A DNA stretch of 61,510 bases from Nannochloropsis salina CCMP1776 (Eukaryota; Sar; Eustigmatophyceae; Eustigmatales; Monodopsidaceae), in contig SDOX01000010.1 in NCBI GenBank assembly GCA_004565275.1, positions 354 through 61,863 on the forward strand, given 5' to 3'. Shown one piece after another: positions 44,801 through 55,376 of this stretch. The notes beneath the pieces are model-generated. The model saw only the letters and a program-made list of their open reading frames with translations, made no database searches and was not told the DNA's origin. Every line of letters starts with the position of its first letter. Position 1 is the stretch's first letter. Made by a program: the position numbers and the translations under genes.

Positions 44801-45923
44801 TCCGCTCTTTGCGCCAAGGACGCTCCTTCCCTCACTCCCCCCCTACTCTCTCCTTCCCCTCGCGCTTCTTCGCCGTGGTTGGCCTCCCCCATTCCCGTGA
44901 TCGAGGAGACTGGCGGCACCAGGGAGGGGTGGGGGGAGGGCGGGAACGCGTGGGAGAAGAGCGTGGGGGACGGGATCGAGCCCGGGGTGGGGGACCGCGG
45001 CCATCTGGAAGAGGGGGGGGAGGGAGGAAGGGAAAGAGGGAAGGAAGGAGGGCGGGGCTCGATCCTGTCGGGAAGTGCAGAAGACGATGACGGAAGGACT
45101 CTACGAAGCAGTGAGGGAGCAGCTCCTGTGTCAAGCAGAGCGGGTACAGGCGGGAGGGACGGAAAGGGGGGAAAGTGGGAGGGAGGGAGGGAGGGAGGGA
45201 GAAAGAGGCAATGCATGCATCCGCGTCACAGGTGAAGTGACAATGAATCCACTTTCAGCCACCTGCTGTCCCTTCCTTCTCTGAGCCCTTCCGACGTCTC
45301 TTTCACCTCTTCTCTCCCTCTTGGCTCTTTCCAACCCCAGGTCTACGACTTGGAGAACTCCCTCCTTCAAGCCCGCCGCATCACCTGCGAGGTCGATCGC
45401 CGCTTCGCGTCCTTCGCCTCCTCCCTCCCTTCCCCTCTCCCTCCGGCCCTCCCTTCTCCCCAGGGAACGCTCTCCTCCGACGTCACCGACAACGGAGGCC
45501 GGGACGGGAAGGAAGGGGAGGATCAGGAGGTAGGAAAGCGCGGGCGAAAAGAGGAAATGCAAATTAGCTTGGACCGGCTGGGTAGGCGGATTCGGCTGTT
45601 TGCGGCACAGGCGCTGGGAGATGCTTGGAGAGGCTATCAGGTAGGGAAAGAGGGAGAGATGATGAGGGGAGGGGAGGGTGATTGGGAACAAGAGGAAGGG
45701 AGGAAAAGACGGCACATTTCTATTTACGTTGGATCATAGTTGCGTGAAGTTTTGTAATGATTTCATGATGGATTTTCCCCTTCATGCGCAGCGGCGACGG
45801 CTTAGGCAGGCCTGGTGGTGCTGGTCCCTTTCGCTTGCTCCGAGCGAGGACTGTGGGAAGGAGGGAGGAAGGAAGGAAGCGGCGGGAGTAGTCAGAGAGG
45901 AGCGCGGGGTACTCGCAAGTTGA
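41805..45923 (+). CDS. Large low-complexity coiled-coil protein, unrecognised
   Basis: A multi-exon model. Clear early exons are 41805-41888, 41998-42068 and one from 42201, then one from about 42548 (AAMDGSERGG) to 42680. Others lie around 42808-43003, 43152-43482, 43552-43645 and several to the stop at 45923. Most intron phases are 1. Predicted helices alternate with Gly/Glu and Ser/Pro-rich stretches. A motif recurs: LAERLEQLGVHRLAAALK (~42942) and LARRLQLFGIRRLASVLKR (~43830), pattern LxxRLxxxGxxRLAxxLK. Trp-containing basic segments follow some repeats (WFAWRKV, RQAWWCWSLS, AWRGYQ). Heptad-like helices (EIEALRQQRAAQ, VYDLENSLLQARRITCEVDR) suggest a scaffold or cytoskeletal role; this is inference only. 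Exon edges in 43.0-45.2 kb are uncertain because exons and introns share GGGA/CCCT composition. Confidence 0.6.
43012..43064. repeat. GGGA repeat directly after a splice donor
   Basis: A perfect GGGA array that begins within ten bases of a GTGAGG donor in the coiled-coil gene. The same intron ends in a C-rich tract before CTCGCACAG. Confidence 0.9.
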
Positions 45924-46445
45924 TGGGAGATTTAGAGCTTTCAAGGGGAAGGGGGAGGTGTTTTAATTAGCGATAGAAAGGTTAGCACTCAAGTGTACAG
46001 GGGCTGACGCATGGGGTTGTTGCCTTCGTAATGGTGGAAAGATACGAAATGAAAAGGGAAACAGGGACGAAAAAGCTCGCAGCGAGGGATAAACGGGTGT
46101 GAAAGAAATGCTTTTGGAGGATTTCGAGGCTGTAGAAATGGTAAAATGAAGCTTAGAGGGTAGCAAGAAGCATGAAAATGACGCATTTTGTATCGCCGAT
46201 TGCTCGATTTTTGGTCGAGTTTGACCCGAGCCGTTACATTTCTTTCGAAGGTAGATAGTTAACAGAGGAGAAATCCCCAAGTTATTGACAGGTAGAGCAG
46301 GGATACCGATATCTGTCCTTCCCTTTCGATTCGTCAACAGAGTTCACTCACATTACTCACTCACTCACTCACGCCCGCCAGACATGACATGTCCCTATCT
46401 GCCTCCCTCTCCTCCCTATCCCCACTCCCCATCCTGACCCGCACA
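45924..46445. other. Convergent intergenic region
   Basis: Between the 3' ends of the coiled-coil gene (plus) and coproporphyrinogen oxidase (minus). A short CACT run occurs at ~46355-46372. No gene seen. Confidence 0.5.
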
Positions 46446-48874
46446 TCAAACCCAATCTCGGGGAGTTTTGAGGATAGCTAGAAGCCGAGCCTCCTCGCTG
46501 CCTTCTTCAGGGGTGTGGTTGTACTTCCAGGCTGCCATAGGTGGGGCTGGGGAAAAGGGGGGGGAAGGCAAATAGGAAGCGAGGGGGAAAGTGGAAATCG
46601 GTCATAACACCGCGATACAACTTCACGCAAATGGAAAGATGTGTTACTCTTCTAAAAGAGCGACTCAAGGCTGGGACAGAGAAAGGGAATGGCCTACCTG
46701 AGACCATAACGCTCTCGAAGCGCCCCCCTGCCAGTCCGAATTTGACGCCCCTGTCGTAGAGCACTTCGATATGGAGTATATATATATATATAAGAGTATA
46801 TATATATATATATATATATTTTATGAAGTATCTTGTCCGATCTCGAGATTAGCGATAACATTCTACCACTTTATTCACGCTTGACCTATCCCATCAATCT
46901 TAATCGTCACGATACCTCCCTAACTTAGTTTCATCATCTCCCTTCTTTTCTTCTGCCTTTTTCCCTCCTCTTCCCCTCTCTCTCCGATTTATCTCAGCCT
47001 ACTCCTTTCCCTTCCCCCCTCTAACGCCCACCCTCCTCACGATTAAACTCCAAGTATCGTCCTCGTCTCAACAGCATCCACTGCTTCTGTCGTTCGTCAA
47101 AAAGCTGGTCACGACGCCTCCGCACCACTGAAAAAGCAATACAAAAGGAACAAGGAGGTTAAGAACAGGAAGGACGAAAAAGCTTTGAATGGGGAAAAGC
47201 GGAAAAGCCCTACAAAGGCAAATAACTCACGTGGCAGGTAGCTGGGCATGAAGCTCCGGGCGACCGCCTCGGTGAACATGCGCGCCCTTTTTACCCCTTC
47301 CTCCCCCGCTTCGTCCCCCGCTTTCTCCCCCCCGCCCTCAAGCGCTTCCAAGTCGTCGAAGAAAATGCCGCCCGTCCCTCGATGCTCCTGCCGGCCTGGG
47401 AGGAAAAAGTACGAATCGCACCATTTCTTGTACTTGGGAAAGAGGGCCTGAGGAAGGGAAGCAATAAGAAGAAGAGAGAAGTGGGAGGGGGAGAGAGCAT
47501 GAGAGTAAATCAAACAGACAAGCACCACGATACCCGGATGTGTCCGTGTAGGAAGCATCAAGCACCTTCTTTTCGTCGAAGGCGTCGCAGAGGCCGCGAT
47601 ACAGCGCATGAAAGGCCACGATGTCCCCGTCGTGAAGGTAATAGGGCGTGAGGTCAGCCCCTCCCCCGAACCAGCCTTTGCCCTGGAACGAGAGAAAGGG
47701 AAGGAGGAAGGGTCACAAGGCGATAAACGCGAGAGGGAAGATAACGACATTGAAAGCAGGATGAAAAGAGGGGGGGGAACGAACAAGGAAAATTGGACAG
47801 GCTGAGGCAGAGGCTATGACTGTGCCCCTCCCTACCCACCTGGCACTCGAAGTAGCGGACGTCGCTTCTGAAGGTGGGGAGGTGGGGGTTGGCGGAGTGG
47901 AGGACGAGGGAGAGGGCGGCAGCTGCGTAGGGAACATCTCCTTGGGAGCAATCGCCCAGGTCCCGGCCCCTGGAGGAAGAAAAGGAAGGAGGGAGGGATT
48001 TGCGGAAGCGGCAGAGAGCGAGGGACAACGAGGCGTGTGGTGAAATGGGCCCATGTGCGGATTGTACGAGACAGAAAGCGCAAGATCGAGATGCAAAAAG
48101 CAAGAAGTAGATAGAAAAGGAAAAGGAGACAAGGAGTGAGAACAGAGACATCGGGCATACCTGGCGCTCATCGAAGCAGCCCTCTCCGTGGAAAGCTTTC
48201 CCTGAATGATGGATATGCTGACAGCACCTTTCTCGATGAATGCTCCCCCTTCCAATACGCAGGTAGCCCCATGGCTTCGTCCCCCGTCCCGCTCCCATTC
48301 ATCACATAGAAACTTGACATCTGTTCCGTCCTCTGTCTAGTTATGTCATGCGGAGGGAGGAGGAAAGGACGGGGGGGATATGATCATGGAGGTGACCAAG
48401 GGGCGGAGGGAAGGAGGGAGGACGGCTCACTTAGGAACAAAAATTATCACAATTAAAATGCTCTCAGCCTATCCTTGGTGTGATACCAGATCGCAAAACA
48501 TGTCTTCCCCTTCCCACCACGTGCTCTGAGGTGAGAATATTTCATACGGTGCAAGTTACCTCAATGGTCTGGATTATCTCACGCTGGATGGCAGTAATGA
48601 AAGACGCGAACGTGTCGAAGGTCGAGGTTGGTGAAGATGAGGACAAATTCGAGCCATGGGAGGTAGAGGGTGTACGTGATGATGATGATGCTGTAGAATG
48701 TGGGTTGAGATCCCGATGTGCGCCTTTCAGAGGTGCCACTAAGGACGATGGAGAGGAGGACGAGGTAGAAGGAAGCAGAAACGGTCGTGCACAAGGAGCC
48801 ATGCACATCAAAATGACCAGGCACAAGGACTGCCTTAGTGTCTTAATGAAGTGTTTTGATTGTCTTCTTAGCAT
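46446..48874 (-). CDS. hemF: Coproporphyrinogen III oxidase, oxygen-dependent, plastid-targeted
   Basis: Eight exons: 48874-48560, 48336-48161, 47969-47840, 47682-47566, 47447-47231, 47127-47041, 46763-46698, 46546-46446; 402 residues. It converts coproporphyrinogen III to protoporphyrinogen IX with O2 on the path to haem and chlorophyll. Family blocks: [112 protein letters not shown], and an end [19 protein letters not shown]. Residues 1-36 form a signal peptide ([12 protein letters not shown]) followed by ARPFLLPS, a plastid presequence with the Phe near the cleavage site. A Glu/Gly insert of about 20 residues follows the FFDDLE block. The last intron holds a TA repeat and ends in a TCGAAG acceptor. 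Confidence 0.95.
46776..46819. repeat. TA dinucleotide repeat in an intron
   Basis: A mostly perfect TA run interrupted once by AGAG. It lies in the last-but-one intron of hemF, ending about 13 bases upstream of the 3' splice site on the transcribed strand. Confidence 0.95.
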
Positions 48875-49575
48875 CTCGACACTGTTACATGTGTAGAGGT
48901 GGAATACACGAAGAGTTGAGGAGGCTGGAGAGTAAGGACTTGACACGGCATGGATGGCAGAAGATATCCAAAAAAAAAAATCCACGAAATGCCCAATACA
49001 CGTATGAAGATGTGACCATAACACATCGACCACCTTTCTATCCCGTCGTGAAACCCGAAATGATTTTCAGCCTCCTGTGGCCTTCTCACCTACCACACAA
49101 GATCCGTTGCCATCAAAGCACGGTCAGAGCTTAAAGTTGAACCTCCCCACCCCTGGAAATGGAAAAAAAATAACCAAAAAAATTAAGACAAGAGGATCGG
49201 TGGGCCTAGACGGATGAAGTACTGCGCAATTTTGCAATGTGACAAATTCCATATTTATCAAACAATAGACGGATACTTTGACTCAACTGTTACTACTTTC
49301 GTATGCCAACTAGGAAGACGTGGGGGGCGCTGATCACTAAATTTGACATACATCCTCTTATGAATTTCGAAATTCTCGTTAGGATAATATCTCCTCAACG
49401 TTATTTTCATGCTCTTAAATACTTAAGTAGTACCACTACTTTGTTTTGTTCCACATAATACTAAATCTCTTTTGCTTTTGGCATGTCTTGTGTTAAAATG
49501 TGCTAGAAACTGTGTTGGCTTGGAGCCCCTAGTCAAAAGACTAAGGAGATAGTATACCATACCTACTTATCTAAC
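48875..49575. other. Intergenic, A+T-rich
   Basis: 700 bases upstream of hemF and downstream of the SGNH hydrolase gene (both minus). Holds the hemF promoter; the hemF frame is open upstream of its chosen start to 49033, but the signal peptide fixes the start at 48874. No other gene. Confidence 0.45.
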
Positions 49576-51063
49576 CTAGATAATAGGAATATCATTATCG
49601 AGTTTGACTTCCCAAATGCGGGTAGCCAGGAGCTCATATCCCTCCTGAATAGGATGAATGCCGTCGTCCCCCTGGATTATAGCGTGCGAGTGTGAAGGTA
49701 AGAAGTTTCCTCTCGATAATTTTGTCTCCTTTACACGACCGGCTCTCGTTGTCAACCACATTCCATCGATCCTGAAATCGTTTCCCTTTCCCATTCGAAT
49801 CCTTCTTACCAAGGGCGGATCAAGATCTCGGGTGTCGGCTATGTGGCAATCAATGGTCGCGTTCTTGCACACATTGGAGAGTAGCTTGAACCCCTCATCG
49901 ACGGCCTTCTTCAGATTCTCTAGATAGTACGGACTATGGACAAAGAATAGACCGGCCGAGGAAAAGGGACGGTGAGGGATATAAGTGCATGGGGATATAC
50001 CACACTTTTCATTCATTGAAGGATGCTAGTGTGAGAACTTTTGTGGGTAGACAAGGGAAGGATGGCGGCAGAAAGCGAAAAAGTGTGAATGTAGCATCTT
50101 GGTCTTGGGCCTAGAAACGCCTCACGCCTTTTCCCAACCCTCCTCAGACGTACCCCATGAGCAAGACATGCTGGACCTTATCCTCGTGCATCCTCTCCAA
50201 GAGGTCGGCGAGGATGTCTGTCGCCTCCTTGATCTGCTGCTGGCACCGGTCGTTGAAAGACACGCAGTCGTCTTTCACGCTGATCACATCGTTGCCTCCC
50301 CTGCAAGGGAAAAAGACGAATGTGCGTGTACATTGAAGGAGGCTCGGTTGAGAAACGAGACTACTCGCTTCGCCAATACCCAAAGTACTGGAGGTCGCCA
50401 CCCAAACGTGGCCTTCAGTACCGCCTCGATGCCACTCCACCAGACAAGGAGTCCAATCCGCAGCCACAAGAAGGGGGGGGATCTGGGGCACTTACCCATC
50501 CATGACGATGGTGATGGGCGGGGGGTTCTTGGACATGATGCTGTACTCAGCTGGGATTGAGGGCACCCATCTTTGTGAAGGCATGAAGATGGGGGTGTGC
50601 ACGTAAAGTGAGATCATGGTTTCTAGTTTGTGACGATGCAGCTATCTATGCATGGTTGATTTGTCGTCTCTTGTATCGGCCAATAGAAATCACCTACCCT
50701 TCGTGCAGGCTAGCGCCTACTAGGGCCATATTTTCGATGGTTACATTTCCGCCGGCATAGTACTCCAAGGCGTTCTTGACGGCGTTATTGGAGAACATGC
50801 TTTTTTTAAAAAAAAGACACAAGAGCAAATAATGCGAAATATGAGTATCAACAGGCAAGAGACTTATAAGTGCTTGAGATATCGATGTAATATTTTTAGA
50901 GGAAACAAAACAGAGCCCTCTTGTGCGAGCATAAACAATATTAAATGACAGTCATACAGGTATACTGCAATTATATGGCCACTGACCTATCTCCAATCAT
51001 GACAGTACGTCCAAGGCAAAGGGCTGGCAAGAGAAAGAGCGTGGCGGCAAGGCGTCGGGACAT
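49576..51063 (-). CDS. Secreted SGNH/GDSL-type hydrolase
   Basis: Five exons: 51063-50987, 50799-50698, 50570-50496, 50300-50154, 49933-49576; 252 residues. A signal peptide (SRRLAATLFLLPALCLG) is followed at once by VMIGDSM: the catalytic Ser26 of the GDS block is encoded across intron 1. The third block is VMDGGGND at ~82-89 (Gly and Asn of the oxyanion hole; GxND). The last block DGIHPIQEGY gives Asp224 and His227. SGNH hydrolases act on acyl or acetyl esters of lipids, sugars or proteins; which one is unknown. The exon 1 donor is GTCAGT. The Ser codon split by an intron, and a final domain with DTRDLDPP before the Asp/His block, support the model over any single-exon reading. Confidence 0.82.
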
Positions 51064-53653
51064 TTCTTGAGTGGGATGCTTAATTTTACGGTACTTTGTA
51101 GGAGTGGAAGTGAGTCTGCTCGATTTGATGGTTAGAAATTGGAATCAAGACATGAATCAGTAATAAAGTGAGGATCTTGACAGGCATGGGCACATGATCT
51201 CTGATTGAAGTTGACTTCGAAGTCCTGCGTACATGTTTTCAAGATGATTTGCAGATACAAATGTGGCTCTATCAAGCAATTGTACATTCAGGAGCGGCAA
51301 ACAAAAAACGAATGCCGTGCATTGGAGTCGGGAGTCATAATAATGCATGCTAAGTCAGGTGTAAAACAATCTTACGCTATCCAAGCGTTTCACGTGGAAG
51401 GGGAAAACCGTTTCGCGTTACGCCCAAGCCCCTTCAACCGTTACGTGGAAAAACCGTCGGTTCGCCATCAAAGCAAGTTAGCAGCGAGCTCGACGAGGGC
51501 AAGGGGAACGACCTCTGGGAGGTGATGTTACATACACTGGTGAGCTCACACTCTGAGCTCAGAGACAAAAAGACAAGAACTGTGCAAAATGTCTCTCCGA
51601 GCGTGTTTCTTTACCAAGTACGCGCGTGTAGCAAACAGATCCAGGTCCCACAGACCTTTTTGCAGGTGTCCCATCCTCTCCTGCCACCCGTTCCATTGCT
51701 ATGGCATTCATATATATCGACAGGTACCCACAGTGAGAAGAAAGGTACAGAGGAATACCACGTAGGTAAAACTATGACAACACCTTCTTCTCCAAGGAGA
51801 ATCTATACCTCCCCTGGGTGCATACATCCCGCCGGTTGATATTGCGGCTCGGCTCGGTCCGGCACCTACCCGAAGTGCCCTATTATGTTTATCCATCGAG
51901 AAACATCCATCACTCATTTAAAGCGCCCTTTAACCGGTGCGCGATTATGCTGTTTCGCGACGTGAATACTGCTGCTTCGACCTCCCCTTCTGAACAGCAA
52001 AAAAGATATAGTATAGGCACGGCATTTCTCTGCGTATACTATAGTCATATTCGTACTTGCCCTCCTGCCAGCGACTTCGAGATACGAAAGGAAAAAAATC
52101 ACGCCCCGTGCTGCGCTTATCGGGGGTTTCACAAGACATTTTCTTGATTAATCTATGCCTGATCTGTGCCTGACAAATAAATAGGGGCAAATGAATGGGA
52201 AGCTATCCCTTTGCTTTGTCCGCTTTGATATATACTTAGATCGGAATAAATTGCTGTACCGATGTCCAACGTTAAAGAATATGATGCCGATTTCGCAGAC
52301 TGCTTGCACACCTTTGCATATGATTACCGCGTCAGTGCTCTGGTAACACCCATAGTCTCACTTTGATACCCACGTCCGCATAGGGGCCACGATTACGATA
52401 GATTAGTTATTGATTAATTGCGGAAATAATTCGACCTGAGTGGTGAGAGAAAAAATCTAGAGAGAAGTACGTTGCAAGAAACACCAAGCTCACTTTCTTT
52501 TGGTGCATTAATGTACCTTTGTGTTCCGAAGTTCAACAGATATGCAAAATATGCAGTTCAAAGGTATTCAATAAATACCACAGGGCTATTTCGATTTCAG
52601 AGCCAGCTAAAAATCCCAAAAAAAAACATTATACGCAACGACTTTCGAAGTCGAAGAAAAGAATGGATTCAAGTACCATAATTTACAGTTCCCTAGTCTG
52701 TGAATGGAATGTATTTTTCATGCTTATTTTTGCTTGTATTATTACACCTCATGATACTAACATTGCAAAATTGTATATGGGTGTTTATTTTGCGGACTGA
52801 AACTGGTCCCGACCTCATCTACGGTGAATTTGGTTGCTGCCCCAGTCCCTTTCATCATTCAAGGCACAAAAGTCGTACTCAGAACCCAAATCTTACATAC
52901 TTGTGAACACATCGGAGTAAGAAATGTATTTCCACGCATTTAAAATATTCCGTTAGCTTTCCAAGGTAGTGTTTGTAGGTGTGCCTTTTGCATAGTCTCG
53001 TGCTGTTTCCTTGCGCGACAGAAGAAATACAGAAAAAGGCTTTTAAGCTATGCAAATTTAAAAAATGTAGTCAGTGTTGAGGAACCTTTAGTACCATTGG
53101 TCCAAAGCACACATGTGACACGGTGAAACTCGTTACGAGTGATGTTCCAGGGTATGGAACAGGGCGAAAGAGGCCCAAGTTCCGATTACGCTTTCTTCTG
53201 CACGCCAAGATACCAGCTCATCATTTTTTTTTAAAATCTCTTTTTATTTGTATCGTTTTGACATGAGACACGGGGCAGTAATCTTATTGTAGGCCGCTTC
53301 GACAAAGAGTATGGAAGGTCACCATGAAGTCAACATGCATCTGACTCGATCCTCGTGACGATCTGTCGAGGCGACTAAATCGCCACAGCGTTGCTGTGTG
53401 CGTCTTCATGAACTTACCTTACGAAAGTTGTTTGGGGGGAGAGACGAAAGGCTTGCTTTTGAGTCTGTGTGATGGAGACAAATCAGAATAACCTGTCCAA
53501 GCGGCTCTCCGAAATGCGTGGAGCTACGTAAGTAAGAAAAGTGCAAGTTGCTTACTAGTACGTCCTCCCCTTTGCTCATGCCCAAAATGCTTCCGACACG
53601 ACAATTCTCTCTACCTTTTTTGTAATACATACATACCCACAAGTGCAGAGAGG
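51064..53653. other. 2.6-kb A+T-rich gene-poor interval
   Basis: Clearly richer in A+T than its flanks, with T/A runs and only short overlapping frames on both strands. No domain, RNA gene or terminal repeats recognised. It separates the SGNH hydrolase and MAPR-ankyrin genes, which diverge, so it contains both promoters. Confidence 0.5.
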
Positions 53654-55239
53654 ATGTCGCATCTGCCAGCGGTCCCGTCGGCGCCTTCAAATCCTTCACA
53701 TGGTAATGACAGGCAGAACCAAATTACGGGGCAGAAGTCGTCCTCTGAAGAACAAGAGTCGCGATGCCCTATCTCCTCCCTTCTCGGCAATTTTTTCTAC
53801 ACTTCGACCTCCACACTATCACATTTACCCACAAGTAATCCCGTGGGAACGTTGTCTAGTTTCCTTGGGGTTGATTGTCCATTACGGTTCGGGCACCATG
53901 CATCCGCGGAGCAGGCAGCGAGGAAGATGGCGGCAGGAGGCGTATGCCCTCTCGGATTTGGAAAGCGTCAGACCGTTGCGGAGAGCCAAAGCAGTAACGG
54001 GACCGAGGAAAGTGCGAACTCACCATCAATTCCTCTCCCTGAGATGACCCTGGCGAGGCTTCGGGACCACGCACACCTTCATCTCCTCTCGGTCAAAGGC
54101 ACGATATATGATATCTCGCCTCAGGCAGAAGTAAGGACACTGCTGACGATGGCGTGAAAATGCTTCGAGATGGTCCTGGCATATTTCTGTATGTTTGTCT
54201 CTTACTTTCCCGTCACCTATTTCCCCCTCGCGTCCCTCACGTCCCTCTCTCAATCCCACTTCCCCCCCTCCTGGCTCCCGCATCCGTTATTGTTCTTATT
54301 TGTGCACCACGTCCCAGAAGTGGGCGCCTCTGTGTGGTCATGACGTAAGTCGAGTCCTAGCCAAGGCTGTGGGCGGCAGTGATCTCAATCTCTCCCATGT
54401 CAACCAGGTACGTAGGATGAGCCCCAAAAGTGGACGGAGAGGGGGAATAGCGCCGTCCTCACTCTGATCGTGCGGAGGAAGGCGGGGGCTAGAGTCGAGC
54501 AGTCACGGCCATGGAGAGGGTCCGAGTCAATGCGGAGGCCTGATATCGAGAGCACTGAAGCCTTCTTCTTGTATCCGCCACGCACAGGGCTTGGCAGGGC
54601 TCTCGTACGAGGAAGCAGTGCATTTGGAGAAAGTGGTGGCAGCGATGGAGCAGAGTTTCCGAGCCGTCGCTCTCCTTCCCCCCCAGGAACAGCACCTGCT
54701 CTTCGCCTCGACTGTGGGGGAGGGGGCGACGGAGGTCGTGAGGGAGGGAAAGGAGGACGACGCCTTGAAATTGCATGCGCTGATTGAGGAAGGAGGCTCT
54801 TTAGAAAGTATCAGGTGAGCGGCGGGGAGGTGTATGTTGAAGTAATTAAAGATCAAAGATAAACGGATGGATTTGACCTGAATTGTGTCTCACTCCCAGC
54901 GTCCCGCCCGCCCTCCCTTCCCCACCCGCCTCCCTCTTTTGTAGCTCCCTCCTTACTCCCTCCACCGTCAATCTACCTTGTCCCCGCACGGGCCTTCCTC
55001 CTCTGCACAAGGCGATCGAGGTAGGGAGAGAGGTGGAGGTGCTCCGCCTTCTCCTCCAGCAGGGGGGGGACCCTCATCGGCGCGTTGTCCTTTACGATGG
55101 GGAGGATGCGTGGAGTCTCGCGTCTCGATTCCAGAGAGGAGAGGAGGTGCTAAAAGTGCTTGATAGAAGCTCCCAAGTTGAGTTTCGCGCCATGTTTTGG
55201 AAGGCGTTGGGATTGGAGGCAGAGGCACGTGATGTATAA
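53654..55239 (+). CDS. Cytochrome b5-like (MAPR) domain fused to ankyrin repeats
   Basis: Four exons: 53654-54130, 54318-54407, 54588-54814, 54900-55239; 377 residues. The first ~125 residues are Ser-rich and contain a repeated motif, CPLRFGHHA and CPLGFGKRQ, plus an earlier RCPISSLLGNFF. Next comes a haem/steroid-binding fold of the membrane-associated progesterone receptor type: a strand with VKGTIYDIS, then KWAPLCGHDVSRVLAKA matching the family's YGxLAGRDASRxLA block, and GLSYEEAVHLEKVVAAMEQ as the closing helix. The C-terminal ~120 residues hold at least one good ankyrin unit, LPPLHKAIEVGREVEVLRLL followed by LQQGGDPHRR, and a weaker one before it (DALKLHALIEEGG). No membrane anchor is seen at the N-terminus, unlike animal MAPR proteins. 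A role in haem binding or protein interaction is inference. Confidence 0.78.
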
Positions 55240-55376
55240 TTTGAATAGGTGCGACTTTTTACGGTCATGCAGGCACTGGGGCTCTAGAACATAAGTCTGT
55301 GAGGACTGGAAAGCAAAGAACAATGCTGAAAGTCGGGCAGTTTGAGAAGTTGTCATTTGTTCTTTATGGCCCTGCA

